Origin: Pseudonocardia kujensis
GTDB taxonomy: Bacteria > Actinomycetota > Actinomycetes > Mycobacteriales > Pseudonocardiaceae
Length of the DNA stretch: 49,094 nucleotides
Reading direction: 5' to 3'
Assembly: GCF_021283305.1 (NCBI RefSeq)
Contig: NZ_JAJSOK010000058.1
Coordinates: forward strand, 1-49,094
This document shows, piece after piece, positions 23,905 to 31,385 of the stretch; the first letter of the stretch is position 1, and each line of letters begins with the position of its first letter. The notes under the pieces were generated by a model that was not told the origin of the DNA, searched no databases, and saw only the letters and a list, made by a program, of their open reading frames with translations. Both the position numbers and the translations under genes were made by a program.

Positions 23905-25094
23905 CGCACAGCCTCCGAAAGGTTCGCGTGGTTCTGGGTGGAGCCCGGCGTGGCCGCGAACGCGCGCAGCGCCGCCTCGTGGGCGGGGCGCGCAGCGCGG
24001 ATGTCGGCCAGCACGTCGTCGGCCGGGCGCACCACGTTGCGCGGGTGTTTGAAGCGCGGGATGACGTACTTGCCGAACAGCTCGATCGACCTCAGCAGCT
24101 GCTCGTGCGGGAGGCTGTCCACCCGCAGGACAAGCGCGTCGACGCCCATGTCCGCGTAACGCTGGACGTGCTCGATGCAGTGGTCCGGGTCGCCGACGAC
24201 GAAGCCCTGCGACTCCTCGAACATGTACTCCTCGTTGTCGAAGTCGACGTCCTTCACCGCGCCCATGTAGGCGTAGTCCTTCGACAGGGTGGAGAGCCGC
24301 TCGTAGGCGCCGGTCGACAGTTTGGCCATGTCGAACAGCGGTTGCGCTTGCTTGCGGGCCAGCGCGGTCGTCTCCGCGCAGTGCATGCCGCCGGAGATCG
24401 TGACCATCTTCCGCGGGGTGATCGGGTACGCGTGATCCGTGGCGGCCAGCGTCTCGTCGTAAAGCTTGAGCATGTTCTCGACCAGGTCGAACCCGAGGTA
24501 CAGACCACCCATGATGGCGCCGATGCCCATCGCCGCCGCGGTCTCGACCGAGCTCGGGCTCCCGGCCGCGGCCGAGATGGGCGGGTAGGGCATCTGCAGC
24601 GGCTTCGGAACGAGACTGCGCGGCGGGACCTTGTAGTGCTCGCCCACGAAGGAGAACGGGTCATCGAGGAACGCGCGACGGATCAGCTCGACCCCCTCGC
24701 GCCACTGGGACTTGTTCTCGGTCGGGTCGACCTCGAAGGCGCGCAGGGCGAGGGTCGTGTTGCCGCGGCCGGTACCGAGCTCGACGCGGCCGTTGGACAG
24801 GATGTCCTCGGTGGCAGTGCGTTCTGCGACGCGCAACGCGTGGTTCATCCGGGTCGGCAGCAGCGTGACCAGGTGGATGAAGCGGATCCGGTCCGTGAGC
24901 GCCATCAGGTACGGGTAGAGCACCTCCGGCGACGAGACCGTCGCGGTGCCGATGGCAACGTGTTGTTCCGAGCTGCCGAAGGCGTCGAAGCCGACCTTCT
25001 CCGCGAGCAGCACCTCGTCGACCAGCTCGCGATAACGGTGTTCGTGGGTGAGCCCCACGGGCGTGTCGCCCTCGGTCATGAGGATGAAGTCCAT
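23901..25094 (-). CDS. LLM-class flavin-dependent monooxygenase (cluster A)
   Basis: A 397-residue bacterial luciferase-like monooxygenase: MDFILMTEGDTP start, AEKVGFDAFGSSEQHVAIG (E-Q-H in place of E-H-H), HALRVAERTATEDILSNGRVELGTGRGN, ISAAAGSPSSVETAAAMG and a C-terminal VVGDPDHCIEHVQRYADMGVDALVLRV. It uses FMNH2 made by a flavin reductase and oxygen to hydroxylate or cleave a substrate. First gene of the minus-strand cluster A unit; its promoter at 25114-25155 carries a TetR-type operator. It is not especially close to the two cluster B LLM proteins. Confidence 0.92.
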   Translation of the reverse strand: MDFILMTEGDTPVGLTHEHRYRELVDEVLLAEKVGFDAFGSSEQHVAIGTATVSSPEVLYPYLMALTDRIRFIHLVTLLPTRMNHALRVAERTATEDILSNGRVELGTGRGNTTLALRAFEVDPTENKSQWREGVELIRRAFLDDPFSFVGEHYKVPPRSLVPKPLQMPYPPISAAAGSPSSVETAAAMGIGAIMGGLYLGFDLVENMLKLYDETLAATDHAYPITPRKMVTISGGMHCAETTALARKQAQPLFDMAKLSTGAYERLSTLSKDYAYMGAVKDVDFDNEEYMFEESQGFVVGDPDHCIEHVQRYADMGVDALVLRVDSLPHEQLLRSIELFGKYVIPRFKHPRNVVRPADDVLADIRAARPAHEAALRAFAATPGSTQNHANLSEAVR

Positions 25095-25113
25095 GCCAGC
25101 CCTTCCGTGGAAT

Positions 25114-25155
25114 GTTATTGGCGGCTAACGTAGGACGACGAGAACGCCGGGTCAA
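25114..25155 (-). promoter_or_regulatory. Cluster A promoter with GTTA-N8-TAAC operator
   Basis: Minus strand: TTGACC (25155-25150), 17-base spacer, TACGTT (25132-25127). An inverted repeat GTTATTGGCGGCTAAC (25114-25129) starts within the -10 box. A second copy with the same arms lies 64 bases away at the creatininase start. A TetR-family repressor encoded at 25975 is the likely binder. Confidence 0.62.
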
Positions 25156-25175
25156 GGGCCGGAGCGGAGGCAAAA

Positions 25176-25991
25176 ATGTTAGCGGCGCGTAACTTCAGGG
25201 CGGGCGAGAGAGTGGGCGACGACGTGAGCGAGCTACGGATCGAGCACCTGACCTCGCCCGAGATCGCCGATGCCCTCGAGGTCGGTATGCGGACGGCCGT
25301 CCTTCCCCTCGGCGCCACCGAACAGCACGGCGCACATCTGCCGCTCTCGGTCGACAGCGATCACGCTGACCGCCTGGCCGTCCTCGTTGCCCAGCGGCTC
25401 GGCGACGCCCTGGTGCTGCCGACGGTGCGGGTCGGATGCTCGTCGCACCATCTCGGCTTCCCGGGAACGCTCTCGCTGCGAGCGGAGACGCTCGAGGCGA
25501 TCTGCACCGACTACTGCGCCAGCGTCGCCGGGCGTGGATTCCGCCGCGTCCTGATCTTCTCGGCGCACATCGGTAACTACCCGCTGCTGGCTGGCATCGA
25601 GGCGAGGCTCGCGCCGCAGTTGCCCCCCGGTCTCGACGTCGTCGCCTTCGCAGACAAGGCGGCGGTCATCGATGCGTGGCGCAACGCCGCCGAGCGCGTC
25701 GCCGGGCTCGGCGACCACGTCGGCGGCCACGCCGATGTCGCGGAGACCTCGATCATGCTGGCCATCCGGCCGGGCAGCGTCCGGCGCGACCGGGCCGCCA
25801 CCGGCTTCACCGGGGCGATGGACGACGAGATGCTCCAGCGGGTCTTCACCAGCGGCGTCGAGGCGATCTCGGCAAACGGGGTGCTCGGCGACCCGCACGG
25901 AATGTCACCCGAGCTGGGTCTCGCTTGCCTCGACGCCGTCGCCGACCTGCTGGCCGCGCACGGGAGGGCTCGTTATGGCCCACTCACTTAA
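25176..25991 (+). CDS. Creatininase-family amidohydrolase
   Basis: 271 residues from ATG 25176, which has GGAGG at 6 bases; GTG 25224 (255 residues, MSELRIEHLTSPE) fits the family N-terminus better and cannot be excluded. Family motifs: VLPLGATEQHGAHLPLSVDSDHA (metal-binding Glu, His, Asp), GFPGTLSL, FSAHIGNY, GGHADVAETSIML (metal-binding Glu). Members hydrolyse cyclic or linear amides, and one subgroup (MftE) trims the mycofactocin precursor. Nothing here shows which applies. It is divergent from the LLM gene and shares its operator region, and it overlaps the TetR gene, so it belongs to cluster A. Confidence 0.88.
   Translation: MLAARNFRAGERVGDDVSELRIEHLTSPEIADALEVGMRTAVLPLGATEQHGAHLPLSVDSDHADRLAVLVAQRLGDALVLPTVRVGCSSHHLGFPGTLSLRAETLEAICTDYCASVAGRGFRRVLIFSAHIGNYPLLAGIEARLAPQLPPGLDVVAFADKAAVIDAWRNAAERVAGLGDHVGGHADVAETSIMLAIRPGSVRRDRAATGFTGAMDDEMLQRVFTSGVEAISANGVLGDPHGMSPELGLACLDAVADLLAAHGRARYGPLT
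25178..25193 (+). promoter_or_regulatory. Second GTTA-N8-TAAC operator
   Basis: GTTAGCGGCGCGTAAC, preceded by AAT exactly as in the copy at 25114-25129. It overlaps the ATG at 25176, so either it blocks translation-proximal transcription or the true start is GTG 25224. No good -35 box is visible for the plus-strand gene. Confidence 0.6.
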
Positions 25992-26604
25992 GCTTCCCCG
26001 CATGATGAGCCCGCCTCCCCCCCGCGCTGCGTCTCCTCGCGCCTCCCGCCGGGAGACCTTGATCAGGGTGGCGGGTGAGTTGTTCCACGAGCTCGCCTTC
26101 GACGCAGTCACCACGGAGATGATCGGCGCGCGGGCCGGGGTGACCGGCCCGGCACTCTACCGGCACTTCCCGAGCAAGCAGGCCTTGCTGATCGCTGTAC
26201 TCGAGGATCCGCTCAACGAGTTGCTGGCCCACGCGCGCGAGATCGCAGCCAACGTGACGGATCCGCGCAAGGCGCTCGAGGAGATGATCGACTACCACGT
26301 CACGCGCAGCCTCCAGAGCATTCCGTCCTCGCTGGTCTTCTTGAAGAACGAACACAACGTCCCCGAGGACGAGCGCCACCGCATGCGGCGCATGATGCGC
26401 CTCTACGCCGAGGAGTGGAGCGGCCTGGTCACCCGCCTCCGGCCCGATTTGTCCGATGCTCAGACCCGCATCCTGACCCACGCCGTCTTCTCCATGATCA
26501 ACTCTGTTCCGCAGTTCAACAGCGGCCTCGATCCCGAGAGTGTCGGGACGACGATCCGCACCGCCGCGATCAACGCGTTGCTCATCCCGGCTGACGGCAC
26601 CTGA
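25975..26604 (+). CDS. TetR-family regulator (cluster A)
   Basis: A 209-residue TetR protein. N-terminal helix-turn-helix: RETLIRVAGELFHELAFDAVTTEMIGARAGVTGPALYRHFPSKQALL (about residues 22-70), then an all-helical ligand domain resembling regulators of acyl-CoA metabolism (TetR_C type). ATG 25975 has GGAGGG at 7 bases and lies inside the creatininase gene (17-base overlap), so the two are coupled. The paired GTTA-N8-TAAC sites in the divergent promoter region are its probable operators; an acyl-CoA intermediate is a plausible inducer (inference). Confidence 0.92.
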   Translation: MAHSLKLPRMMSPPPPRAASPRASRRETLIRVAGELFHELAFDAVTTEMIGARAGVTGPALYRHFPSKQALLIAVLEDPLNELLAHAREIAANVTDPRKALEEMIDYHVTRSLQSIPSSLVFLKNEHNVPEDERHRMRRMMRLYAEEWSGLVTRLRPDLSDAQTRILTHAVFSMINSVPQFNSGLDPESVGTTIRTAAINALLIPADGT

Positions 26605-26639
26605 CACAAGGAACGTCCGCGCACTCGGCGGCGAGGGCG

Positions 26640-26990
26640 TGAGCCGGCCGGCCTTCACCATCTGAGAGGTGCAACGTGACAGTCTCGGGCAGAGCCGGGA
26701 ACCGAACGACGCCCGCTCGAGACATCTTCCCTCTGCGCGCCCGCGACGGCGGCGTTCTCGTCCGCGCCGGGCACATGGAGGCCACGGTCGGAGCTGGTGC
26801 GCCTCGCCGGTCGCGACCCGGTCGGCATCATCAGTGAGCTGATCGGGTCGGACGGGGAGATGCCGCGGGACAGGGCAGTGATTGCGTTCGCCGCCGAGCA
26901 CGATCTCCCGGTCCTCGCCATTGCCGACCTGGTCCGCTACCGCCGAGCCACCGAGCGGCTCGTCGAGCGGGTCGCGAGCTCAGGATGCTG
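26640..26990 (+). pseudogene. 3,4-dihydroxy-2-butanone 4-phosphate synthase (ribB) C-terminal remnant
   Basis: Reads FPLRARDGGVLVRAGHMEATV, then after a frameshift near 26785 VRLAGRDPVGIISELIGSDGEMPR, FAAEHDLPVLAIADLVRYRRATERLVERVA. This is the C-terminal half of RibB (P-G-H-x-F-P-L, G-G-V-L-x-R-x-G-H-T-E-A, L-A-G-x-x-P-x-G-V-x-C-E-I, I-x-D-L-I-x-Y-R). The catalytic N-terminal half is missing. An intact relative is in cluster B at 36769-37881, so cluster A probably also once had a flavin-supply gene. Confidence 0.78.
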
Positions 26991-27223
26991 TCTCCGGTGC
27001 CTTCCTTCCGCGCCATCGCTACCGGTCGCGGCTGAACCCGCGGCAGCCGTGCCCTCTGCGAAGCGATACGTGCGGAACTTGCAAGAGTCCGACTGCGGAG
27101 GTGCATTGCGCGCCTGTGTGCGACACGCAAGAGTCTCCCCGAGCGGGCGGCGGCCCAGCAGCGATCACAGGTTCGCCCCCGCCCGTTCCTCCGACTCGTC
27201 ATCGCATCGAGCGATGTGACGGA

Positions 27224-27248
27224 GCCCGCCCCGCGCCACAGGGCGGGC
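27224..27248 (+). terminator. GC hairpin upstream of the MHS transporter
   Basis: GCCCGCCC (27224-27231) and GGGCGGGC (27241-27248) form an 8-bp perfect stem with a 9-base loop, 45 bases before the transporter ATG. It could end leftover transcription from ribB or sit in the transporter leader. The stretch 26991-27292 otherwise holds no gene. Confidence 0.45.
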
Positions 27249-27292
27249 CGGCAAGTGCGATCTGCCACCCCTGGTACGCCCAAGGAGAGTCA

Positions 27293-28591
27293 ATGACGAC
27301 CGCACAAGGTACCGGCAAGACGATCAGCTCGAAGTCCGCTCGGCGCGCGTCGCTCGCCGGTGGTGTGGGGACACTGATCGAGTACTACGACTTCAGTGTC
27401 TACGGTTTCCTCGCACTGACCATCGGACCCCTGTTCTTCCCCAGTGACAACCCGACGATCTCGACCCTGTCGGCGCTCGCGGTGTTCGCGTCGTCGTACG
27501 TGATCCGGCCGTTGGGCGGCTGGATCTTCAGCAGGGTCGGCGACCGGCACGGTCGCCGGCGCGCACTGGTGGCGACCATCGTGCTGATGGGCGTGGCGTC
27601 CGGGGTGATCGGCCTGCTCCCTACCTACGCTCAGATCGGCGTCGGAGCGACGATCGCCATCATCGCCGCGCGGCTCGCGCAGGGGCTCGCCGCCGGTGGT
27701 GAGATCGGTGGTGCCGCCACGTACATCTCCGAGCTGGCGCCGCCCGGGAAGCGTGGCTACTACGGCTCCACGATCTCGATCGGATCGACGCTGGGGTTCG
27801 CCGTCGCGGCGGCGGTCGTGGGGCTGGTCCGGATCCTCGTCCCGGCCGACCAGGTGGCGGTGTGGGGGTGGCGGATCCCGTTCCTCCTCTCGCTGCTGCT
27901 CACCGTCGTGTGCCTGTGGGCCCGGCTCCGGCTCGAGGAGTCGCCGCAGTTCCAGGAGCTGAAGGAGAAGGCCGCGATCGTCCGGAGCCCGCTGCTGGCC
28001 GCGCTCCGCAGCCACCCGCTGGCGGTCGCCCGGGTGGCTGGGCTGGCTGTCGCCTTCAACGGCACCGGCTACTTCGGGGTCGCCTACTTCGCGATCTTCC
28101 TCCAGCAGGAGGGATTCTCGGCCACCGGCGTCGCGTGGACCGCGGCCCTGTGCATCGCGCTGGCCACCCTGACCTACCCGTGGACGGGCAGGCTGACGGA
28201 CCGGTACGGCCGGCGGCCGGTGCTGCTGGCGTCCTACATCGCCTACGCAGCCATCGGGTTCCCGGTCTTCGCAGTCCTGATCGCGACGGACGACCTCTGG
28301 GTCGTCGGCATCGTCTACTTCGTCTGCCTGTTCTTCACCGGCTGGGCACAGGTTCCGGCATGGCCGCTGGCCACGGAGCTGTTCCCCGCGAACGTGCGCT
28401 ACTCGGGCATCGCGATCGGGTACAACCTCGGAGTGATCATCGGCGGCGTCACCCCGCTCGTGGCTGCCGCCCTGGTGGCCGGCACCGGGAGCAGGATGAG
28501 CCCGGTCTACTGGATGATCGCGATGGCCGTCGTCGGGATGGTCACCATGGTGCGATTGCCGAGGACCGCGTCGAAACCGCTTCCCGTCTGA
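27293..28591 (+). CDS. MFS transporter, metabolite:H+ symporter (MHS) type (cluster A)
   Basis: A 432-residue 12-segment major facilitator. The MHS-type N-terminus (SLAGGVGTLIEYYDFSVYGFLA), the loop 2-3 motif GDRHGRRRAL, and RLAQGLAAGGEIGGAATYISELAPPGKRG are typical of proton symporters for organic acids (KgtP, ProP, ShiA, PcaT-like). The second half carries TDRYGRRPVLL. ATG with AAGGAG 6 bases upstream. The substrate is presumably the carboxylate activated by the cluster ligase. A similar transporter is in cluster B (41826-43139). Confidence 0.93.
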   Translation: MTTAQGTGKTISSKSARRASLAGGVGTLIEYYDFSVYGFLALTIGPLFFPSDNPTISTLSALAVFASSYVIRPLGGWIFSRVGDRHGRRRALVATIVLMGVASGVIGLLPTYAQIGVGATIAIIAARLAQGLAAGGEIGGAATYISELAPPGKRGYYGSTISIGSTLGFAVAAAVVGLVRILVPADQVAVWGWRIPFLLSLLLTVVCLWARLRLEESPQFQELKEKAAIVRSPLLAALRSHPLAVARVAGLAVAFNGTGYFGVAYFAIFLQQEGFSATGVAWTAALCIALATLTYPWTGRLTDRYGRRPVLLASYIAYAAIGFPVFAVLIATDDLWVVGIVYFVCLFFTGWAQVPAWPLATELFPANVRYSGIAIGYNLGVIIGGVTPLVAAALVAGTGSRMSPVYWMIAMAVVGMVTMVRLPRTASKPLPV

Positions 28592-29047
28592 ACGGGGTGG
28601 CCGGCCGTCGGCGGCTCGAGGACTCGCACCTGCACGACCGCTCCCCTCGTCGTGAACGGTGACGGTAACCGTCCACGAGCGTCCCGCGCAGACTCGTCGC
28701 AAGCTTCATGACCAGCTACAACAGCCTGTGACGGCGGCGATGGCAGCGGGCTGGACCGGGCGGTGTTCCTGGCCCGGCTCCGGCCGCGTGCTGGGGAGCG
28801 GTTCCAGGCGATGGGAGCAGCTGGTCGGTCGGTCGGCCTCGGCGCCCCGATGAGGCGGGGAGAGCCAGGGGGTGGCGCCGGGGACGCCGGGCGGGTTCTG
28901 GCCGACGCCCGGTGGGGGTCGCACTCTCAGCTGCGGCTGGGGCAGCGGCGCGGACAGGATTCCGGTGTCGGGTGGCGGGTAGACCACTCGGGACGGCTCA
29001 CCGGTCGGGACCGCTCGTCGGCGGAGTCGGAGAGGAAGGGCACCTAC
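28592..29047. other. Intergenic region, no supported gene
   Basis: Open frames exist on both strands, but none has family resemblance or a good start. A small palindrome GACGGTAACCGTC occurs near 28662-28674. The last 20 bases carry the GGAAGG ribosome site of the next gene. Confidence 0.35.
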
Positions 29048-29233
29048 ATGGTTGAGCGCGGCGCCACGTTCCGGCCCGGCGAGATCGTGCCGGCCAGCGG
29101 AATCTATGAGTGTGACAGCGGCTGCGGGCACCAGCACGAGAGCACCGACGTCAAGGGCCACCGATTCCCGCCGCTGCCCGCCGACTGCAAGGGCGGCCGT
29201 TGGGTCCTCGAACAGGCCACCCATCACCGCTGA
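29048..29233 (+). CDS. YjzC-like small protein
   Basis: 61 residues: TFRPGEIVPASGIYECDSG, then a short loop with CGHQHES, KGHRFPPLPADCKGGRWVLE. The F-x-P-G-x-x-A/V-P-x-x-G-I-Y...G-x-x-F-P-P pattern is that of the YjzC family, short proteins of unknown function. Three Cys and several His could bind a metal. GGAAGGG precedes the ATG by about 8 bases. Confidence 0.75.
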   Translation: MVERGATFRPGEIVPASGIYECDSGCGHQHESTDVKGHRFPPLPADCKGGRWVLEQATHHR

Positions 29234-29757
29234 CCAGCCCCGGCCGGCGCCGGCTCGCCGATGCCACGAGCTGGCGGCGTGGGACTGGGTTGCGCCAGTG
29301 GCGGAACGCCACCGGTTGCGGGGTTGACGTCGTTGCTCCGGAACCTCCTCGTCGGGCAGTTGCTGCCTGAGCAGATCCGGTGGTGCGGAGGCCGCCTATC
29401 GGGAGCGGCCGGGATCGCGGCCCTGCTCGGGGGAAGCGCCGTGGCGGCGGCGGCCGCCGAGGTGGGCCCCGGGTCTGCCCGCCTCGGGTCTGCCCGCGGC
29501 CTTCCTCGGGCGGGGTGAAGGTCGTTGCGGTGGTCCGTGCCGGATGCCCGGGTGTGGCGGTCTCGTCCGCCGCCGGCGCCTCGGGGTCGTCGACGAGGTG
29601 CTCGATCCGGCGTAGCGGCGCGCGGTCGCCCGAGCAGTTCTCCGGTGCCGCGGAAGTGCGAGGCGGTCCCGTCCCGGGACGCGTCGACGTCACCGACCGC
29701 GAGTGCGTCGATCAACGGAGCGCGCTGGGTGCGTCTGACCTCGAACCAGTCCGCTCC
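29234..29757. other. Intergenic region, no supported gene
   Basis: About 520 bases of high-GC sequence in which no frame resembles a protein family. The cluster B SDR promoter starts at its right end. Confidence 0.35.
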
Positions 29758-29799
29758 GTTTACGAGACCGTTGATGGTTTACGTCGACGTTGATAGCGT
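29758..29799 (+). promoter_or_regulatory. Cluster B SDR promoter with two tandem TetR-type sites
   Basis: TTGATG (29771-29776), 17-base spacer, TAGCGT (29794-29799). The spacer is GTTTACGTCGACGTTGA. Directly upstream is a second copy, GTTTACGAGACCGTTGATG (29758-29776), overlapping the -35. The two are head-to-tail with a 19-base period. The same GTTTAC-N6-GT(A/T)GA spacer occurs in both promoters at 36.1-36.2 kb. Confidence 0.68.
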
Positions 29800-29830
29800 T
29801 CTCCGGGTATCACCTCGCCGAGGAGGAGGA

Positions 29831-30664
29831 ATCGTGGGAGTGCTCGAGGGCAAGGTCGCGTTGGTCACCGGGGCGGCGCGGGGCCAGGGACGCAGCCACG
29901 CCGTTCGGCTGGCCGAGGAGGGCGCGGACGTCATCGCGGTCGACATCTGCGCGCAGATCCCGTCGGTGGAGATCCCGATGGCGACCAAGGAGGACCTCGA
30001 CGAGACGGTCCGCCTCGTCGAGGCGCTCGACCGGCGCATCGTGGCGAGCGTGGCCGACGTCCGGGACGGAGTGGCCCTGCGCGAGGCCGTGAACGCGGGC
30101 GTGGCCGAGCTGGGTCGGCTCGACATCGTGTGCGCCAACGCCGGTGTGTACGCGCTGACGCTGGACGAGCCGACCGATCCCGTGGAGCGGCGGCAGTTCT
30201 GGCAGGACACCATCGACGTCAACCTGACCGGGGTGTGGAACACCGTCGACGCCGCGGCGCCGATCATGATCGAGGCAGGCAACGGCGGGGCGATCGTGTT
30301 GACCGCCTCCACGGCCGCGTCGAAGTCGGCAGCGAACCGCAGCCTGGCGATGGACGCCTACACCGCGGCCAAGCACGGTGTGGTCGGGCTGATGCGCAAC
30401 TTCGCGGTGGACCTCGCGCCGCACAGCATCCGGGTGAACACCGTGCACCCGACCGGCGTGCACACCCCGATGGTGGAGAACGCGGTGGTCGAGCGCTACA
30501 TGGCGGAGAACTCCGGCTTCGCGAAGCTGGTGCTGAACTCGCTGCCGGTCGACGCCGTCGACCCGGTCGACATCAGCAACGCGATCGTCTACCTGGCCTC
30601 GGACGCCGGGCGCTACGTGACCGGCGTCCAGCTGCCGGTCGACGCGGGCTTCCTGGTCAAGTGA
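29831..30664 (+). CDS. Mycofactocin-coupled-type SDR oxidoreductase
   Basis: A 277-residue SDR: KVALVTGAARGQGRSHAV, then the family-specific insert DICAQIPSVEIPMATKEDL...TVRLVEALDRR, ANAGVYAL, active site YTAAK with Ser upstream (ASTAAS), and VNTVHPTGVHTPMV. The insert and length are those of the mycofactocin-coupled SDR group (TIGR03971), whose NAD is bound tightly and re-oxidised through mycofactocin. The substrate is probably an alcohol in the pathway. GTG 29831 has AGGAGGA 5-6 bases upstream. Its promoter carries two tandem operator copies. Confidence 0.9.
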   Translation: MVGVLEGKVALVTGAARGQGRSHAVRLAEEGADVIAVDICAQIPSVEIPMATKEDLDETVRLVEALDRRIVASVADVRDGVALREAVNAGVAELGRLDIVCANAGVYALTLDEPTDPVERRQFWQDTIDVNLTGVWNTVDAAAPIMIEAGNGGAIVLTASTAASKSAANRSLAMDAYTAAKHGVVGLMRNFAVDLAPHSIRVNTVHPTGVHTPMVENAVVERYMAENSGFAKLVLNSLPVDAVDPVDISNAIVYLASDAGRYVTGVQLPVDAGFLVK

Positions 30665-30670
30665 GCGGGA

Positions 30671-30699
30671 CCGGGTGCGGGCTGCCTGCCCGCACCCGG
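30671..30699. terminator. Bidirectional terminator between convergent genes
   Basis: CCGGGTGCGGGC (30671-30682) pairs perfectly with 30688-30699 around a 5-base loop: a 12-bp stem placed 6 bases after the SDR stop and 6 bases before the CMD-like gene's stop on the other strand. Confidence 0.85.
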
Positions 30700-30704
30700 C
30701 CGTC

Positions 30705-31385
30705 TCATTCCGCTGCGGGCACTCCTGGGTGGGAGGGGGCCGCAGCGGCGATGTCGAGCGCGCGGCGGACCCCGACGCGTCCCGCACCGAGGCGGACGGC
30801 GTTGGTCAGGTGCAGTCGGACGCCGGGCAGGTACCGGTGGGTCGGCGTGGCGTCGCAGGCCATCGCGATCAGCTCCTTGAGCCGCCCGCGGACGGTCCCG
30901 CTGCGCCACGGGACGGCGCAGTAGGCGAAGAACGCCTGGTAGGCGTCGGGGGAGTGCTCGAGCAGGGCGTCCAGGAACCCCGGGATCTCGTGGTCGAAGT
31001 CCTCCCAGTAGGGGTCGTCGCCCTGCAGGCGGGACCGCAGCCCGGCCCGTTCCGCGTCGACCGGCGCGGCCGGCGTCCCGCGCTCGCGCAGGATCGCCGA
31101 GAGCCGCCGGGTCCCTTCCATCAGGGTGTGGACACCGAGGGCGGAGACCAGGACGAGGGTCTCGTGGACCTGCTCGGGCGTCGCGCCCGCGTCGAGCGCC
31201 CGGCAGGTGGCGTCGTCGATGCCGGCGGGATCGAGGGTGCAGACCGAGGCGTGGACGGCGAGTCGGATCAGCGCGGCCGAGAGGCCGTCGAGGTCGGCTC
31301 CGTCGGAAACCGGTTCCAGGAGCGTCTCGGCGGCCTCGCGCACCTCGGCGACGGTGACCAGGGTGCGTCGCAGTCGTGTGGTCAC
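30705..31385 (-). CDS. Carboxymuconolactone decarboxylase/AhpD-like protein
   Basis: 226 residues with two CMD-like helical repeats: LIRLAVHASVCTLDPAGIDDATCRALDAGATPEQVHETLVLVSALGVH and GRLKELIAMACDATPTHRYLPGVRLHLTNAVRLGA. The AhpD C-x-x-C redox pair is absent; single Cys and His remain. Proteins of this type act as decarboxylases or peroxidases, or are uncharacterised parts of catabolic clusters. Start GTG overlaps the stop of the acyl-CoA synthetase (GTGA), so they form a two-gene unit. Confidence 0.85.
   Translation of the reverse strand: MTTRLRRTLVTVAEVREAAETLLEPVSDGADLDGLSAALIRLAVHASVCTLDPAGIDDATCRALDAGATPEQVHETLVLVSALGVHTLMEGTRRLSAILRERGTPAAPVDAERAGLRSRLQGDDPYWEDFDHEIPGFLDALLEHSPDAYQAFFAYCAVPWRSGTVRGRLKELIAMACDATPTHRYLPGVRLHLTNAVRLGAGRVGVRRALDIAAAAPSHPGVPAAE

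Noticed and set aside
27290..28702. A 470-codon open frame on the minus strand
   Set aside because: Antisense to the MHS transporter; rich in Arg, Asp, Gly and His, as expected of a shadow frame.
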